A DNA stretch of 64,000 nucleotides from an uncultured Clostridia bacterium (GCA_934162615.1 CAKPJK010000001.1:62001-126000), one strand, 5' to 3'; counted from the first letter of the stretch, positions 27,001 through 37,210 are shown. Translations and numbers: made by a program. Notes: generated by a model not told the origin, from the sequence alone.

Positions 27001-30000
27001 TTATGAAAAAACAGAAATTAGCAATACTATAATTGTAAAAGGAAATAATATTAATACTAAGATTTCTAATACAATAAAAAATATAATTTTACCATATAAT
27101 TATGTTGAACCAGATCCCGATAATCCGGATCCAGACAATCCAAATCCCGATAATCCGGACCCAGATAATCCAAATCCTGACAATCCAGATCCAGATAACC
27201 CAAATCCGGACAATCCGGATAATCCAAATACAAATAAACATAGTATATCAGGTTTGGTATGGAATGATGAAAATAAAAATGGTTCAAGGGAAGATACGGA
27301 AAGTTTATTGTCAAATATTACTGTAAAACTATTTAATATAGATACAAATGAAATTGCTATGAATAATAGTAATAAACAAATAGTTGTAACAGATAATGAA
27401 GGAAAATATAAATTTGATGGAGTTGAAAATGGAAATTATATTGTGCTATTCGAATATGATACAGATAATTATGTATTAACCAATTATCAGGTAAAGGGAA
27501 TAGGTGAGGACAAAAATTCAGATGCTATTTTGAAAGAAGTTTCTATAGATGGAATTGAGAAAAAGGTAGGTTTGACTGATACTTTGAAAGTTACAAATTC
27601 TAATATAGAACATATTGATATGGGGCTCATCAAAAATAAAAAATTTGATTTAAGTTTAAAAAAATTCATTACTGATGTAAAAGTAACCAATAAAGCAAAA
27701 AACAAAACTCAAAATTATGAATACAATAATACGCAATTGGCAAAAGTTGAGGTACCATCAAAAGAATTATCAAATACTACATTGGAAATAAAATATAAGA
27801 TAATAGTAACTAATGAGGGCGAAAGTTCAGGATATGTTAATGAGATTTTAGATTATTTACCAGATGGACTAAGTTTTAGTGAATTGACAAATGAGAATTG
27901 GACAAAAAATGCAAATGGAGATTTGGTTTCTTCTGAATTGGCTGGAAAGGAGATTAAGCCTGGAGAAAGCAAGGAAGTGACATTAATATTAACTAAAGAG
28001 CTAAACTCTAATTCTTTGGGAACTATAGTAAACTCTGCAGAGTTATCTAAAGTTGTTAATGGAGATAATGTAAAGGATATAGATTCTGTTCCAGCTAATA
28101 AAAATGTAAGTGAAGATGACTATTCAGAGGCTAAGATAATAGTATCAATTAAGACAGGTATAGTAATGTATACAATATTAATAATATTTATTTTATCAAT
28201 TGTGTTATTAATAGTTTTAATGAAGAAAAATATAATATCATTAAAAAATGTATTTAAGGTTGTGGCAATTATATTTGTTGGTGGTGTTACTTTATACCAA
28301 ACAGTTAGTTATGCAACGAAAACAGATACAGACTGGGATAATGGAGCGATTGGATATATAAAAGGACATTTGTCAGAAAGTGGGGGATCATCAACTACTG
28401 TAATTGGGGATATTAATACTAATTCGTCTAATTTCGCAACACATTCAACACCATATAAAGATTATGTAAATACAGGTAAAATACATTGTGCCGATAACTC
28501 TGGAACTTATTCGATGTGTGGAAGTAAATGGCATAAATTTGAATTAGAGAGTGTAAGTGTAAAAATTACAGATAGACAGACTTATCCACAAGTAGCTTCA
28601 AATAATACATACGAATCTGCTGGAAGTACAGAAGTAAATATGGTTAATATAGATGGCTATAATATAGTTGGACCATATAGAATTAATAAAAAAGGAAGTT
28701 GTGCTGATACAACTCCTTCATTGCAGGTATATACTGATAGTAGTAATAATGCAAAGCATATGATTACTGATAGTAAAGGCAATGAAAAAGATTTGAAATA
28801 TAATGAGGATTTCTATATAAAAGTCTATTCAAGTGTTAAAAAGATTTTAAAAGTAGAAGCTACAATTTATGTTGATGTTTCTTATTCTAGAATTATGAAG
28901 TATGATATTTATGAAAGATGGAAATGTACTGATGTTGAAAGTGAAGGGCATGGTCATGGATGTTCAGATCCTGAAAAGGTTCAACCGGGAGAAGTTCCAT
29001 GGATAGATATATATAAAACTTTCTATTTGACAGACAGGGCCAAACGTACAGTAGTTTTGCCTGGATCAAAAGAAATGGTTGGGAATTTAACAATAAAAAA
29101 GAAAGATAGTTCAACGGGAAATGCGTTAGCTGGAGTAAAATTTCAAATAAAGGGACCAAGTGGAACTTTTAATGGAACTACAGACAAAGATGGAAAAATA
29201 AAATTAGAAAATCTTAAGCCAGGTAAATATACTGTTACAGAGACAGCAACAGCGTCAGGATATTATCTTGGTTGGCAGGCAGAGGGAGATAAAAAGACAA
29301 ATGTGACTGTGACAGCAGGAAACACAAAGAACGTTGAAATTAAAAATAAAAAATATGGAAGTCTTCAAATAATAAAAATGGATGCAGACACAGGAGAAAA
29401 ATTATCGGGAGCAACTTTCAAAATATCGGGACCTAAGGGATATTTAACACTAAAAACAACTACAGATGGTGTAATTACCTTAGAAAAACTAGAGCTAGGA
29501 GAATATACGATAAAAGAAATGAAAGCTCCAGAAGATTATGATATAACTCTACAAGAAAATGATGAAGTTAAAGTAACAGTTACAGCAAGTTCAGATGGAA
29601 AACCGACGTATGTATGCACAAGGACAAACAAACAATATGGAAATTTAAAAGTTGTTAAAAAAGATAAAGATTCAAACAGTACATCATTAGGAAATATAAA
29701 ATTATCAGGAGTACAATTTAAATTGTATGTAATAAAAGATGGACAAAAGAGATATTTGAGTAATGTAAATAAAACAAAATATAGTTATGGCGACTTTAGT
29801 GTAACAGAGTCAAATAAGGCATCTGCAAAAACATTTACAACAGATGACAATGCACAATTTACAGTAAATAATTTACCAGTATATAATGGCTCAAGTAAGA
29901 TAACATATTATGTTCAAGAATATGCGTTACCAGATAGTTTAGCAGAATTCTATGATGTTAAAACAACAGGAGAAGGTGTAACAATATCAAATGGACAAAC

Positions 30001-32935
30001 ACAAGGTAAAGATTTCTTAAATGAACAAAAATATGTTAATTTATCAGGATATGTATGGGAAGATGTTGCGGCAAGTAAGCAAACGACGAGAAATGATGTG
30101 TATGATAATGGAGAAAAACGAATACCAGGAATAACGGTTAGATTAAAGAAAAATGATACTGTAATTAAAACAACAACAACAGACCAAAGTGGAAAATATA
30201 AATTCCAAAAAGTAGATAAAACAGAATTGAAAAACTACTATGTAGAATTTGAATATAATGGTTTGAAATACCAAAGTGTAGCATACAAGAACCAAGATAA
30301 TGGTTCAAGAGCAATTGAAGGAAGTACAGCAAGAACAAGCTTTAATAATTCATTTGCAAGTATAACAGGAGGAAACGAAAAAGGTAACTCAACAACAGGA
30401 TATTCAAGAAATACAAGTGGAACAGTAACAAATCAATTAACTTATAGTAATGGACAATATAAATCAGCATTAGTAGGAAATACTGGTTATACTGCATCAA
30501 GTGCAACAAACTCAGTATCTTCACGTAATGGATCATCAGGGGCTACAATAAAGGCAAGTACACATGAATCAGGATATTCATTAGCACATTGGAGTGCAGG
30601 AGTTACTGAAATAGGAAACATCAATTTAGGAATTTATTTAAGAGATCAACCTGATATGGCGATTGCAACTGACTTAGATGCAATAGATCTTGAAATGAAT
30701 GGATATAATCATACATATAAATATAACAGAAGATTTGCAAATACAGGATTGGATATATTCTCAGAAATACAAAAATGGAATAATAGTCAGGATGATTTAA
30801 AATATCCAAGAACATATACTAGAAAAATTTATAAAGATTATATTTATGCATCTGCTGTAGATGGTGACGGAAAATTAAATGAAAAAGATAAGTTACAAGT
30901 TTACTTAACATATAAAATTGTTATTAAAAACGAATCATCATTATATATGTCAGCAAATGAAGTATCAAATTATTTTGATAAAACATTAGATTACAGTTCA
31001 TCATATTATGTTGATAGCAATGGAAACAAGGTAAATGTGAACTGGACATCAAATGGCGATAAAAATGGATACAGTCAAAGAAGAACAACAGGATTAAAAG
31101 ATGTAAGAATAGCACCTGGTTCTAGTTTAACAGTTTATTTAAAAATGAAGAAAAATACAGTATTAAGTTGGGCTGATAAAGATGCTATAGAGGAGAATGC
31201 ATATAGTATTTCAGAAATTACATCATATTCAACATATACAAAGAGTCAAAATAATTATGTACATTATGCTGGTATAGATAAAGATTCAGCACCAGATAAT
31301 ATAAGACTTGGATCACAAAATACATATGAAGATGACACGGATTCAGCGCCAGTTGTAAAAATAACATTTGATGAACCAAGAACAATTTCAGGATATGTAT
31401 TTGAGGACAAGACTGCATCAGATTCATTACAAACAAATAACGAAAGAAAAGGTAATGGCAAATATGAATCTAATACAGATGGATATGTTGAAAATGTTAA
31501 AGTAGAGTTAGTAAAAAAAGACGGCGGAAAGGCATATATATATCCACAGGCTGTTAAGAATTCAAGCTTTAATGCGAAGGTTGCAGAGTATACAACGACA
31601 AAAGATGGAAAAGGATATTATGAATTTGTTGGTGTAATTCCGGGAGAGTACTACATTAAGTATACTTATCCAAATGGAACTACAAAGATATACACACCAC
31701 AAGGACAAGAAAAGGCTACAGTAACAACACAAGATTATAAATCTACAATAGTAACTTCAGCAGAGTTAAAAGCGGCATTTGGCGGAAATAATTATAATGT
31801 AGCGGCAAATCCAAGATGGTATCAAAGCCAAAATATTAAAGGATATTCATCAGCACTTGATGATTATACGAAACGTACAAATACGATAAATAGTGAACTT
31901 TCAACTATAACAGGAATTAAGAAAACAAATTATGAAAATTCAGAATATAGTCAATATAACAATATAAGAAATATGACAGCAAGAACGCCTAATATGACCG
32001 TGGCAATAGAGAATTTAAATAATGAAGTAACTAATTTGGACGAAAATCGTACAAGAGTATATAACAATATTGATTTTGGAATTGTTGAAAGACCAAGACA
32101 AAGTTTGGCATTGAAGAAAGATATAAGTTATATAAAACTTACATTAGCTACAGGTGAGGTTGTTGTAGAAGGTGACCCAAGAGATGTTAGGGATAAAGGT
32201 GCAAAAATGAATTATGTAACATATCCAAAAAACGGAATATTAAAAATTGAAGCAGATAATGATATAATACAAGGTGCAACATTGGAAATTGGATATACAA
32301 TTAATATTGCAAATAATTCAGAAAAAGATTATAATACTGCAGAATATTATAGATATGGAACAATTAAGAGTGGTGATAAGCCAGTAGAACTAACGGTAAA
32401 TACAGTAGTTGACTATGTAGATCAAAACTTACCATCAACATATACAAATAGTGTAAGTAATGGAAATTGGTATTTGGCTACAGAACAACAAATTAAGAAT
32501 TTAACAACAAACGATGCGTATAATGATATTAAGGCTAGAAAGAATATATTATTAAATGATTGTAATAAAACTTTAGCTATTAATAAAAATACTGATTTAA
32601 CACAAGTTAAATTAAGCAAAATATTATCAACATCAGAGGACTTATCATTTAGCAATTATGCAGAGGCTGTAAAGGTTTCTAACCCAGTTGGTAGATTCTA
32701 TGGAGGAATTAAAGACGGAAAATGGATAAATATGACACCAGGTAGTTTACAAATATCAACAAAAGATAAAATTACAGCTACTCATGAATTGGACGATAAT
32801 AGTAATAGCAATGAAGCGAAACTTGCAGTTGTACCTTCAACAGGTGATAGTACAATAGTTTATTACATCTTAGGAATTACATGTTTGGGAATAATTGTAT
32901 GTGGAATAGTTTTAATAAAAAAATTGGTTTTATAA
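24059..32935 (+). CDS. Giant modular surface protein B, paralogue of A
   Basis: The protein has 2,958 residues from ATG 24059; the ATG at 24050 is too close to the AGGAGGG site. The architecture follows protein A: signal helix, beta-sandwich adhesin region, a longer DPDNPNPDNP linker (about 1016-1059), an SdrD-B-like module (GLVWNDENKNGSREDTES), and an internal membrane pair (about 1367-1419). Three Cna-B/SpaA modules follow (near 1675, GNLTIKKKDSSTGNALAGVK; 1765; 1860), then SdrD-B-like units and a C-terminal VPSTGD, hydrophobic helix and KKLVL tail. The region after the internal membrane pair is the least similar to A. Likely a wall-anchored adhesin or filament scaffold; no sortase is visible nearby. 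Confidence 0.85.
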   Translation: MKNQVTNLITKIISILVIMLMMVNSSLMLVISVAVDAVQKIIDESKINAVYELNMEKYVNYKMGDKQGMLVQTCLKTGIEYQEGQEYVPIDTSNVIINAPKVNDKYPESVEVVTKSTKATNGDGNGKDVNYTYNKDNGELTITTENKADGKGNFYAENVAGARDEYQLDFYYDENCYNGENAKRTLDFSGKVELKLKDDRDIRRTQDISQKFEVAENVSGLVSADVTTSDIYNGYINANIQNNSTYRTEYTENVKIQTSYKEIADEITVNSKNLFVNNKGKESETQDIIYKSTNVNKNEILDKLGQDGYLQILDKDGSVLATINKDTKADDNGNVQVGYEGEKTELNFKFSKPVKLGDINIQNTKEIKETMKDANVAKVETRNTVSCVNNVTEKTKVVDEETKEEKEVENTKQVEVYNYVGTSATEIKEAKTDVKVTANNTNWTNNVQNDVTFTATLITSGPEYNLFKNPVIDIKLPKEVEKVILGNISVLYDNNLKIKNAEIKETNDGKVIKISIEGLQSSYLLNSMTDGANIIIPATVILNKSINSIDTSIDIDCYNENNKQSINQSIQVKLDSIFAETKTNEVVTESAKDVKSINAEDLTITSTAQVGDNFLNEGDTVYEDQIIKYNVKIKNNTEKEITGINVVGKIPDGMSYTTISRGNGDDFDALYEYVPNNDIKEYTQNIEKIDANSTIDISYEVVVNKLADGENKKSSLCTINVQNINGKILNTYKINNNIEKAELKLRLKSGNSGRLEEENEWQYYLEIDNLTDKDYENLNVSFYFPGNLKVARAFLQIGDYNLDVSDLKNKELNMKLEKIAAGEKLIVAVYTLGCDFDDNKYEYDLRMTAKVSGENINTYWSNENLQTMYVEGLEVVQTSEKEGQEIKYDEKVEYNVTIKNVGKSLNRKQTYAYIIDNLPEDLIPETMEYDKYTYDEKNDTFSKNRETVDISELKGTGINTGIMIPMGEQINVKIIAKANIVYEKTEISNTIIVKGNNINTKISNTIKNIILPYNYVEPDPDNPDPDNPNPDNPDPDNPNPDNPDPDNPNPDNPDNPNTNKHSISGLVWNDENKNGSREDTESLLSNITVKLFNIDTNEIAMNNSNKQIVVTDNEGKYKFDGVENGNYIVLFEYDTDNYVLTNYQVKGIGEDKNSDAILKEVSIDGIEKKVGLTDTLKVTNSNIEHIDMGLIKNKKFDLSLKKFITDVKVTNKAKNKTQNYEYNNTQLAKVEVPSKELSNTTLEIKYKIIVTNEGESSGYVNEILDYLPDGLSFSELTNENWTKNANGDLVSSELAGKEIKPGESKEVTLILTKELNSNSLGTIVNSAELSKVVNGDNVKDIDSVPANKNVSEDDYSEAKIIVSIKTGIVMYTILIIFILSIVLLIVLMKKNIISLKNVFKVVAIIFVGGVTLYQTVSYATKTDTDWDNGAIGYIKGHLSESGGSSTTVIGDINTNSSNFATHSTPYKDYVNTGKIHCADNSGTYSMCGSKWHKFELESVSVKITDRQTYPQVASNNTYESAGSTEVNMVNIDGYNIVGPYRINKKGSCADTTPSLQVYTDSSNNAKHMITDSKGNEKDLKYNEDFYIKVYSSVKKILKVEATIYVDVSYSRIMKYDIYERWKCTDVESEGHGHGCSDPEKVQPGEVPWIDIYKTFYLTDRAKRTVVLPGSKEMVGNLTIKKKDSSTGNALAGVKFQIKGPSGTFNGTTDKDGKIKLENLKPGKYTVTETATASGYYLGWQAEGDKKTNVTVTAGNTKNVEIKNKKYGSLQIIKMDADTGEKLSGATFKISGPKGYLTLKTTTDGVITLEKLELGEYTIKEMKAPEDYDITLQENDEVKVTVTASSDGKPTYVCTRTNKQYGNLKVVKKDKDSNSTSLGNIKLSGVQFKLYVIKDGQKRYLSNVNKTKYSYGDFSVTESNKASAKTFTTDDNAQFTVNNLPVYNGSSKITYYVQEYALPDSLAEFYDVKTTGEGVTISNGQTQGKDFLNEQKYVNLSGYVWEDVAASKQTTRNDVYDNGEKRIPGITVRLKKNDTVIKTTTTDQSGKYKFQKVDKTELKNYYVEFEYNGLKYQSVAYKNQDNGSRAIEGSTARTSFNNSFASITGGNEKGNSTTGYSRNTSGTVTNQLTYSNGQYKSALVGNTGYTASSATNSVSSRNGSSGATIKASTHESGYSLAHWSAGVTEIGNINLGIYLRDQPDMAIATDLDAIDLEMNGYNHTYKYNRRFANTGLDIFSEIQKWNNSQDDLKYPRTYTRKIYKDYIYASAVDGDGKLNEKDKLQVYLTYKIVIKNESSLYMSANEVSNYFDKTLDYSSSYYVDSNGNKVNVNWTSNGDKNGYSQRRTTGLKDVRIAPGSSLTVYLKMKKNTVLSWADKDAIEENAYSISEITSYSTYTKSQNNYVHYAGIDKDSAPDNIRLGSQNTYEDDTDSAPVVKITFDEPRTISGYVFEDKTASDSLQTNNERKGNGKYESNTDGYVENVKVELVKKDGGKAYIYPQAVKNSSFNAKVAEYTTTKDGKGYYEFVGVIPGEYYIKYTYPNGTTKIYTPQGQEKATVTTQDYKSTIVTSAELKAAFGGNNYNVAANPRWYQSQNIKGYSSALDDYTKRTNTINSELSTITGIKKTNYENSEYSQYNNIRNMTARTPNMTVAIENLNNEVTNLDENRTRVYNNIDFGIVERPRQSLALKKDISYIKLTLATGEVVVEGDPRDVRDKGAKMNYVTYPKNGILKIEADNDIIQGATLEIGYTINIANNSEKDYNTAEYYRYGTIKSGDKPVELTVNTVVDYVDQNLPSTYTNSVSNGNWYLATEQQIKNLTTNDAYNDIKARKNILLNDCNKTLAINKNTDLTQVKLSKILSTSEDLSFSNYAEAVKVSNPVGRFYGGIKDGKWINMTPGSLQISTKDKITATHELDDNSNSNEAKLAVVPSTGDSTIVYYILGITCLGIIVCGIVLIKKLVL

Positions 32936-32941
32936 TAAAAT

Positions 32942-32987
32942 AAAAAATAGGGATTAAGGGACGGGTCTCATAATCCCTATTTTTTTC
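32942..32987 (+). terminator. Terminator of giant gene B carrying a REP-like palindrome
   Basis: AAAAAATAGGGATTA pairs with TAATCCCTATTTTTTT. The loop side contains AGGGACGGGTCT, shared with the repeats at 39554 and 39598. Confidence 0.75.
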
Positions 32988-33037
32988 TAATTAAAAGAAG
33001 GGAGGGAGTGAACTAGGACCTAAAATCCTAATTTCAC

Positions 33038-33066
33038 TTGATATTTTTGCTAAAATCTGTTATAGT
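33038..33066 (+). promoter_or_regulatory. Promoter of tRNA-Arg
   Basis: TTGATA, a 17-base spacer, TATAGT, 18 bases before the tRNA. Confidence 0.65.
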
Positions 33067-33084
33067 ATATATGGTTTTATAGAT

Positions 33085-33160
<76 letters not shown>

Positions 33161-33177
33161 CTTTTAAGGAGGAAATT

Positions 33178-33930
33178 TTGAAAGAAAAAATAAAACAAAT
33201 AACAAACACAAAACAATTCCATATGAGTATGGTAGCAATAATAGTAGTGGCAATAATATTTGTAGCAGGTGTAACAGCCCTAAAATATAATGTAGAAGGA
33301 GAAAGCAAACCACCATTTAACATATCAAAAATGTCAATAATAAGCAATGTGGATGGAACAGATGTAGAAGATGCAGAAAATAAATGGAATTTAAAAGTAA
33401 ATCAAAATAATGATATATACTTATACATCAAGAAGAATGAAGAATATAAATATACAGAAACAATATCAAGTGTTGTATTAAATAATTTTAATATTACACA
33501 ATCACCAAAAGTAGGAAAAGTAAAATTATTAAAACCAGATTCAAATTTAGATACTGTGATTTTCAAGGATAATGAAGAAAATGAGGTTGAAAGTATAGAA
33601 TATAAAGGTGATATGGATTCAAGCATAAAAGATATGAAAATTGCAAACCAAGGTGGTTTGGTTGTTTTTAGATATGCTATTGAAGATATAGGAAATTATA
33701 CTTCGAATGATGATGGAGAGATAAATCATAATGAATTGCTTAAAAAATTGGCTATTAATAATGATGATTTGAAGTTTAATGTTTCATTTGATATTAACAT
33801 TAATTTGGATTCTAATAAAAGCTATAAAGCAAGTATTAATTTAGAATTACCAATTGGAAATGTTGTTGATGATGGTATTCAAAGTAAAGAAAATACTGAT
33901 TTTGAAAATATTGTTTTTAAGAGAATGTAA
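33178..33930 (+). CDS. Hypothetical membrane-anchored protein
   Basis: The protein has 250 residues with one N-terminal membrane helix (about 17-36, MVAIIVVAIIFVAGVTALKY) and an extracellular, Asn/Asp-rich beta-type region. The start is TTG 33178, six bases after AAGGAGG. The gene begins 17 bases after the tRNA, so it is probably read from the tRNA promoter or a weak one nearby. No conserved domain is recognised. DDGEINHNELLKKLAINNDDL resembles a short Asp-rich helix-loop but not a proper EF hand. Confidence 0.7.
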   Translation: MKEKIKQITNTKQFHMSMVAIIVVAIIFVAGVTALKYNVEGESKPPFNISKMSIISNVDGTDVEDAENKWNLKVNQNNDIYLYIKKNEEYKYTETISSVVLNNFNITQSPKVGKVKLLKPDSNLDTVIFKDNEENEVESIEYKGDMDSSIKDMKIANQGGLVVFRYAIEDIGNYTSNDDGEINHNELLKKLAINNDDLKFNVSFDININLDSNKSYKASINLELPIGNVVDDGIQSKENTDFENIVFKRM

Positions 33931-34067
33931 ATAAGTTTTTAATAATTTTTTGTTATTCATTGTTTATAAGTTATTTAATATGAAATAAATAAATGATTAA
34001 TTTCATATATATAAATTTATAAATTGTAAATAGCAAAAATTTATTAGAAAAACTATTTAAAAAGTAC

Positions 34068-34096
34068 TTGATATTTTTTAAAACTCATTATATAAT
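34068..34096 (+). promoter_or_regulatory. Promoter of SRP RNA
   Basis: TTGATA, a 17-base spacer, perfect TATAAT. Confidence 0.75.
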
Positions 34097-34102
34097 ACGT
34101 TA

Positions 34103-34232
34103 GGTAGAAAATTTAATCTCTGTATAGAGAGCAATCCAATAGAGACCTACGAATCTTGTCAGGTCCGGAAGGAAGCAGCAATAAGTAGCAAATCTTTATG
34201 TGGAGTGTTCTCTATAGAGGGATTAAATTTTT
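34103..34232 (+). ncRNA. ffs: Small bacterial signal recognition particle RNA
   Basis: The invariant Ffh-binding motif GTCAGGTCCGGAAGGAAGCA with the partner GCAATAAG lies in the apical hairpin. A long terminal stem pairs AAATTTAATCTCT (34109-34121) with AGAGGGATTAAATTT (34216-34230). The size is that of the short form without an Alu domain. It sits directly before dnaX, as in Bacillus (scr-dnaX-yaaK-recR). Confidence 0.93.
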
Positions 34233-34296
34233 ACATTATAAGAGGTACAAAAACCTCTCATAAAAATACTTTGTATATTATAAAGGATGTGAGAAT

Positions 34297-35973
34297 ATGG
34301 GGTACACAGCTCTTTATAGAAAATTTAGACCAATAACATTTTCAGAACTCGTAGGGCAAGAACACATTACGAGAACATTAAGAAACCAAATTATGGCAGA
34401 CAGAGTGGGACACGCATACCTATTTAATGGAGGAAGAGGAACAGGAAAAACATCATCTGCAAAAATTTTAGCAAGAGCAATAAACTGCTTAAATCCAAAA
34501 GATGGGGAGCCATGCAATGAGTGCGAAATCTGTAAAGGAGCATTAAATGGTTCACTTACAGACATAGTGGAAATGGATGCGGCTTCAAATAATAGTGTTG
34601 AAGACATTAGAAGCATACGTGAAGAGGTCAATTTTTTACCTACAAAAGCAAAATATAGAGTATATATAATAGATGAGGTTCATATGCTTTCACCAGGGGC
34701 ATTTAATGCATTGTTAAAAACATTGGAAGAGCCACCTGAACATGTTAAATTTATTTTGGCAACAACAGAACCTCAAAAATTGCCTGCAACAATACTTTCA
34801 AGATGTCAAAGATTTGATTTTAAAAGGATTTCAAATGAAGATATCATAAAAAGGCTAGAAATTGTTTGCAAGGAAAGCAACATAGAAATTTCTGAAGGAG
34901 CATTAAAAATAATTGCTGTTCTGGCAGAAGGTGCAATGAGAGATGCTTTATCAATTTTGGAAAGATGTGTGCAAGATGGAGAAAACAAAATTGATGAAGA
35001 TAAAATAAAAGATTTAGTTGGAATTCCTAAAATAACATATGTTCATAGTATAGTTGAAGCTATTGTTGAATATGATATTGATAAGGCTTTATCAAGTATG
35101 GATGAAATACTAAATCAAGGCAAGGATTTAAATAATTTTTTATGGGAAATTATTAAATATGTAAAAGATGTTTTAATTTATAAATCTTCTGGAAAAGCGG
35201 ATTTATATAGTGAAGAAGAGATTTCTAACATCAAAACTTTAGCAGATAAAGTTACAAAAGAAAAATTAGTAAATTTGATTTATGAATTGTCAAATTTAGA
35301 GAATGATATGAAGTGGTCAACACAAAAAACAATAGTATTCCAAGCAGGCATCATAAAATTATGTAGTAAGGAAGTTGGTACTGGCGGAGATGTTGAAGAA
35401 AGAATTGAAAAAATAGAAAATTACTTAAAATCAGGAAGAATGAATGTTGTACCAAATAATAATGCTAATTATAGTGTTGGATCTGAAAATTATAGTGGCT
35501 CTAACATTGGTGTTAATACTAGTGTTAGTACAAATAGAGGTAGTGTTAATGCTCAAAATTCAGGTGGAATAGCAAATAATATTTGCAATAGTAAATCTAC
35601 TACTGTTAGAGCAAGTACAACAACAAAAAAATATTCAAGTGATTTAAGTAAGAGTTGGCCTAAAATTGTAAATGATTTAAAACAAAATGGAAAGATTGTT
35701 TTATATACAAATTTGATGAACACAAGTGCAGAGCAGTTAAATGATACAACTGTTGCTATAAACTTTCCAATGGGAATGACAGCTTTTGGAAAAACTGTTT
35801 TGAATAAACAGGAAAATATTGGAGAGTTGTCTAGTTTGATTTCTATGGCTTGTGGTAAGGATATGCAAATTAAGTATGTAGAAAATATGCAAAATCAGGT
35901 TCAAGAATATAGACCTGAGGATGATATTCAAAAGTTAGCAAATGAGTCTAATATTCCATTTAATATTATGTAG
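34297..35973 (+). CDS. dnaX: DNA polymerase III subunit gamma/tau
   Basis: This is the 558-residue clamp-loader ATPase. The Walker A FNGGRGTGKTSSAKI, zinc module CLNPKDGEPCNECEICKG, Walker B VYIIDEVHMLSPGAFNALLK and sensor segments are all present. A linker of about 70 residues rich in Asn, Ser and Gly (about 390-450) precedes the C-terminal tau domain. Full length, start ATG 34297 after AAAGGATGTGAG. First gene of the dnaX-ybaB-recR cluster. Confidence 0.96.
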   Translation: MGYTALYRKFRPITFSELVGQEHITRTLRNQIMADRVGHAYLFNGGRGTGKTSSAKILARAINCLNPKDGEPCNECEICKGALNGSLTDIVEMDAASNNSVEDIRSIREEVNFLPTKAKYRVYIIDEVHMLSPGAFNALLKTLEEPPEHVKFILATTEPQKLPATILSRCQRFDFKRISNEDIIKRLEIVCKESNIEISEGALKIIAVLAEGAMRDALSILERCVQDGENKIDEDKIKDLVGIPKITYVHSIVEAIVEYDIDKALSSMDEILNQGKDLNNFLWEIIKYVKDVLIYKSSGKADLYSEEEISNIKTLADKVTKEKLVNLIYELSNLENDMKWSTQKTIVFQAGIIKLCSKEVGTGGDVEERIEKIENYLKSGRMNVVPNNNANYSVGSENYSGSNIGVNTSVSTNRGSVNAQNSGGIANNICNSKSTTVRASTTTKKYSSDLSKSWPKIVNDLKQNGKIVLYTNLMNTSAEQLNDTTVAINFPMGMTAFGKTVLNKQENIGELSSLISMACGKDMQIKYVENMQNQVQEYRPEDDIQKLANESNIPFNIM

Positions 35974-35991
35974 AAAGAGGAGGAATTTATA

Positions 35992-36336
35992 ATGGCAAAA
36001 AGAGGAGGATTCCCAGGAGGTATGGGAGGATTTGGCGGAATGAATATGAACAATTTAATGAAACAAGCCAAAAAGATGCAAGAAGAAATGCAAAAATCAC
36101 AAGAGGAGTTATCAAGCAAAGAATTTGAGGCTACAGCAGGTGGTGGAGCAATAAGTGTAAAAGTTACGGGAGAAAAAGTTATAAAAGAAATAAAAATTAA
36201 ACCTGATGTTGTTGACCCAGATGATGTTGAGATGTTAGAAGATTTAATTTTAACATGTGTAAATGAAGCGTTAAGAAAAGTTGATAGTGCTCAAAGTCAA
36301 GAGTTTGGAAAATTTAATATTCCAGGATTAATGTAA
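35992..36336 (+). CDS. YbaB/EbfC nucleoid-associated protein
   Basis: The protein has 114 residues. A glycine-rich N-terminus ([20 protein letters not shown]) is followed by the YbaB core with [31 protein letters not shown] and [16 protein letters not shown]. It binds DNA as a dimer and is nearly always between dnaX and recR, as here. The start follows AGAGGAGG. The gap to dnaX is 18 bases, consistent with one operon. Confidence 0.93.
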   Translation: MAKRGGFPGGMGGFGGMNMNNLMKQAKKMQEEMQKSQEELSSKEFEATAGGGAISVKVTGEKVIKEIKIKPDVVDPDDVEMLEDLILTCVNEALRKVDSAQSQEFGKFNIPGLM

Positions 36337-36348
36337 GGAGAATTAAGG

Positions 36349-36948
36349 ATGTCGCTATATTCACCATCAATAGAAAAATTAATAGAAAGTTTTGAAAAGT
36401 TGCCTAGCATAGGACATAAAACAGCGGCTAGGCTTGCTTTTTACATATTAAACTGTTCTGAAGAAGAAACAAATGAATTCGTAAAATCAATTCAAGATGC
36501 AAAACATAATTTAAAATACTGCAGTAAATGTTTTAATATATCAGATACAGATCCATGCCCAATTTGTGCAAGTCCAAAAAGGGACCAGTCATCTATATGT
36601 GTTGTAGAGGATGTTAGGGACATAGTGGCAATGGAAAAAACCCATGAATTTAAAGGAGTTTATCATGTTTTACATGGTTCTATTTCACCAATGAATGGTA
36701 TAGGACCTGATGATATTAAAATAAAAGAATTGCTTTCTAGACTTATGGATGGAAGTGTTAAAGAGGTTATACTTGCTACAAATCCTAGGGTTGAAGGTGA
36801 GGCAACTGCAATGTATTTGTCTAAACTTATTAAGCCTTTAGGTGTTAAGGTTACAAGAATTGCCCATGGTATTCCTGTTGGTGGAGACTTAGAGTATACT
36901 GACGAAATTACTTTAACTAAGGCTTTAGAGGGTAGAAGAGAAATTTAA
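36349..36948 (+). CDS. recR: Recombination protein RecR
   Basis: The protein has 199 residues. A helix-hairpin-helix ([20 protein letters not shown]), a zinc finger ([16 protein letters not shown]) and a Toprim domain ([39 protein letters not shown]) appear in the usual order, and the end [11 protein letters not shown] is standard. RecR works with RecO and RecF in RecA loading. It is 12 bases after ybaB with an AAGGAG site. Confidence 0.96.
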   Translation: MSLYSPSIEKLIESFEKLPSIGHKTAARLAFYILNCSEEETNEFVKSIQDAKHNLKYCSKCFNISDTDPCPICASPKRDQSSICVVEDVRDIVAMEKTHEFKGVYHVLHGSISPMNGIGPDDIKIKELLSRLMDGSVKEVILATNPRVEGEATAMYLSKLIKPLGVKVTRIAHGIPVGGDLEYTDEITLTKALEGRREI

Positions 36949-37018
36949 TTTTTTTGGGTATATATACAATAAAATGAAAATTGATAATAATAACATTAAA
37001 ATAAAAGGTGCATATAAT

Positions 37019-37210
37019 ATGTCAGAGGTGTATTTTATGTGCTTTTCTGATTTTTCTAGTTGTAATTTAATTGGTTTGGCAAGTTCACTTGCAATTAGTG
37101 TTGGAGAAAACTTAAATGCAGATGAATTAGCCGTACTTGCGGCGTTTTTTACTTCATTTGCCGATAACCTTGCAATAATTGCAACTAAAAAGTCTATGGA
37201 AGAAAAATAA
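37019..37210 (+). CDS. Small conserved clostridial-type protein
   Basis: A protein of about 63 residues. The conserved-looking core SCNLIGLASSLAISVGENLN followed by ADELAVLAAFFTSFADNLAI resembles the small helical proteins often annotated DUF6774 in Clostridia; this assignment is tentative. ATG 37019 (AAAAGGTG 8 bases upstream) and ATG 37037 (AGAGGTG 6 bases upstream) are both plausible starts. It lies between recR and the YgjV-like gene in the same direction. Function unknown. Confidence 0.6.
   Translation: MSEVYFMCFSDFSSCNLIGLASSLAISVGENLNADELAVLAAFFTSFADNLAIIATKKSMEEK

Noticed and set aside
27105..27235. Regular short repeats suggestive of a repeat array or CRISPR
   Set aside because: They are in-frame codons for the DNPxPDNP linker of the giant protein; there are no spacers.
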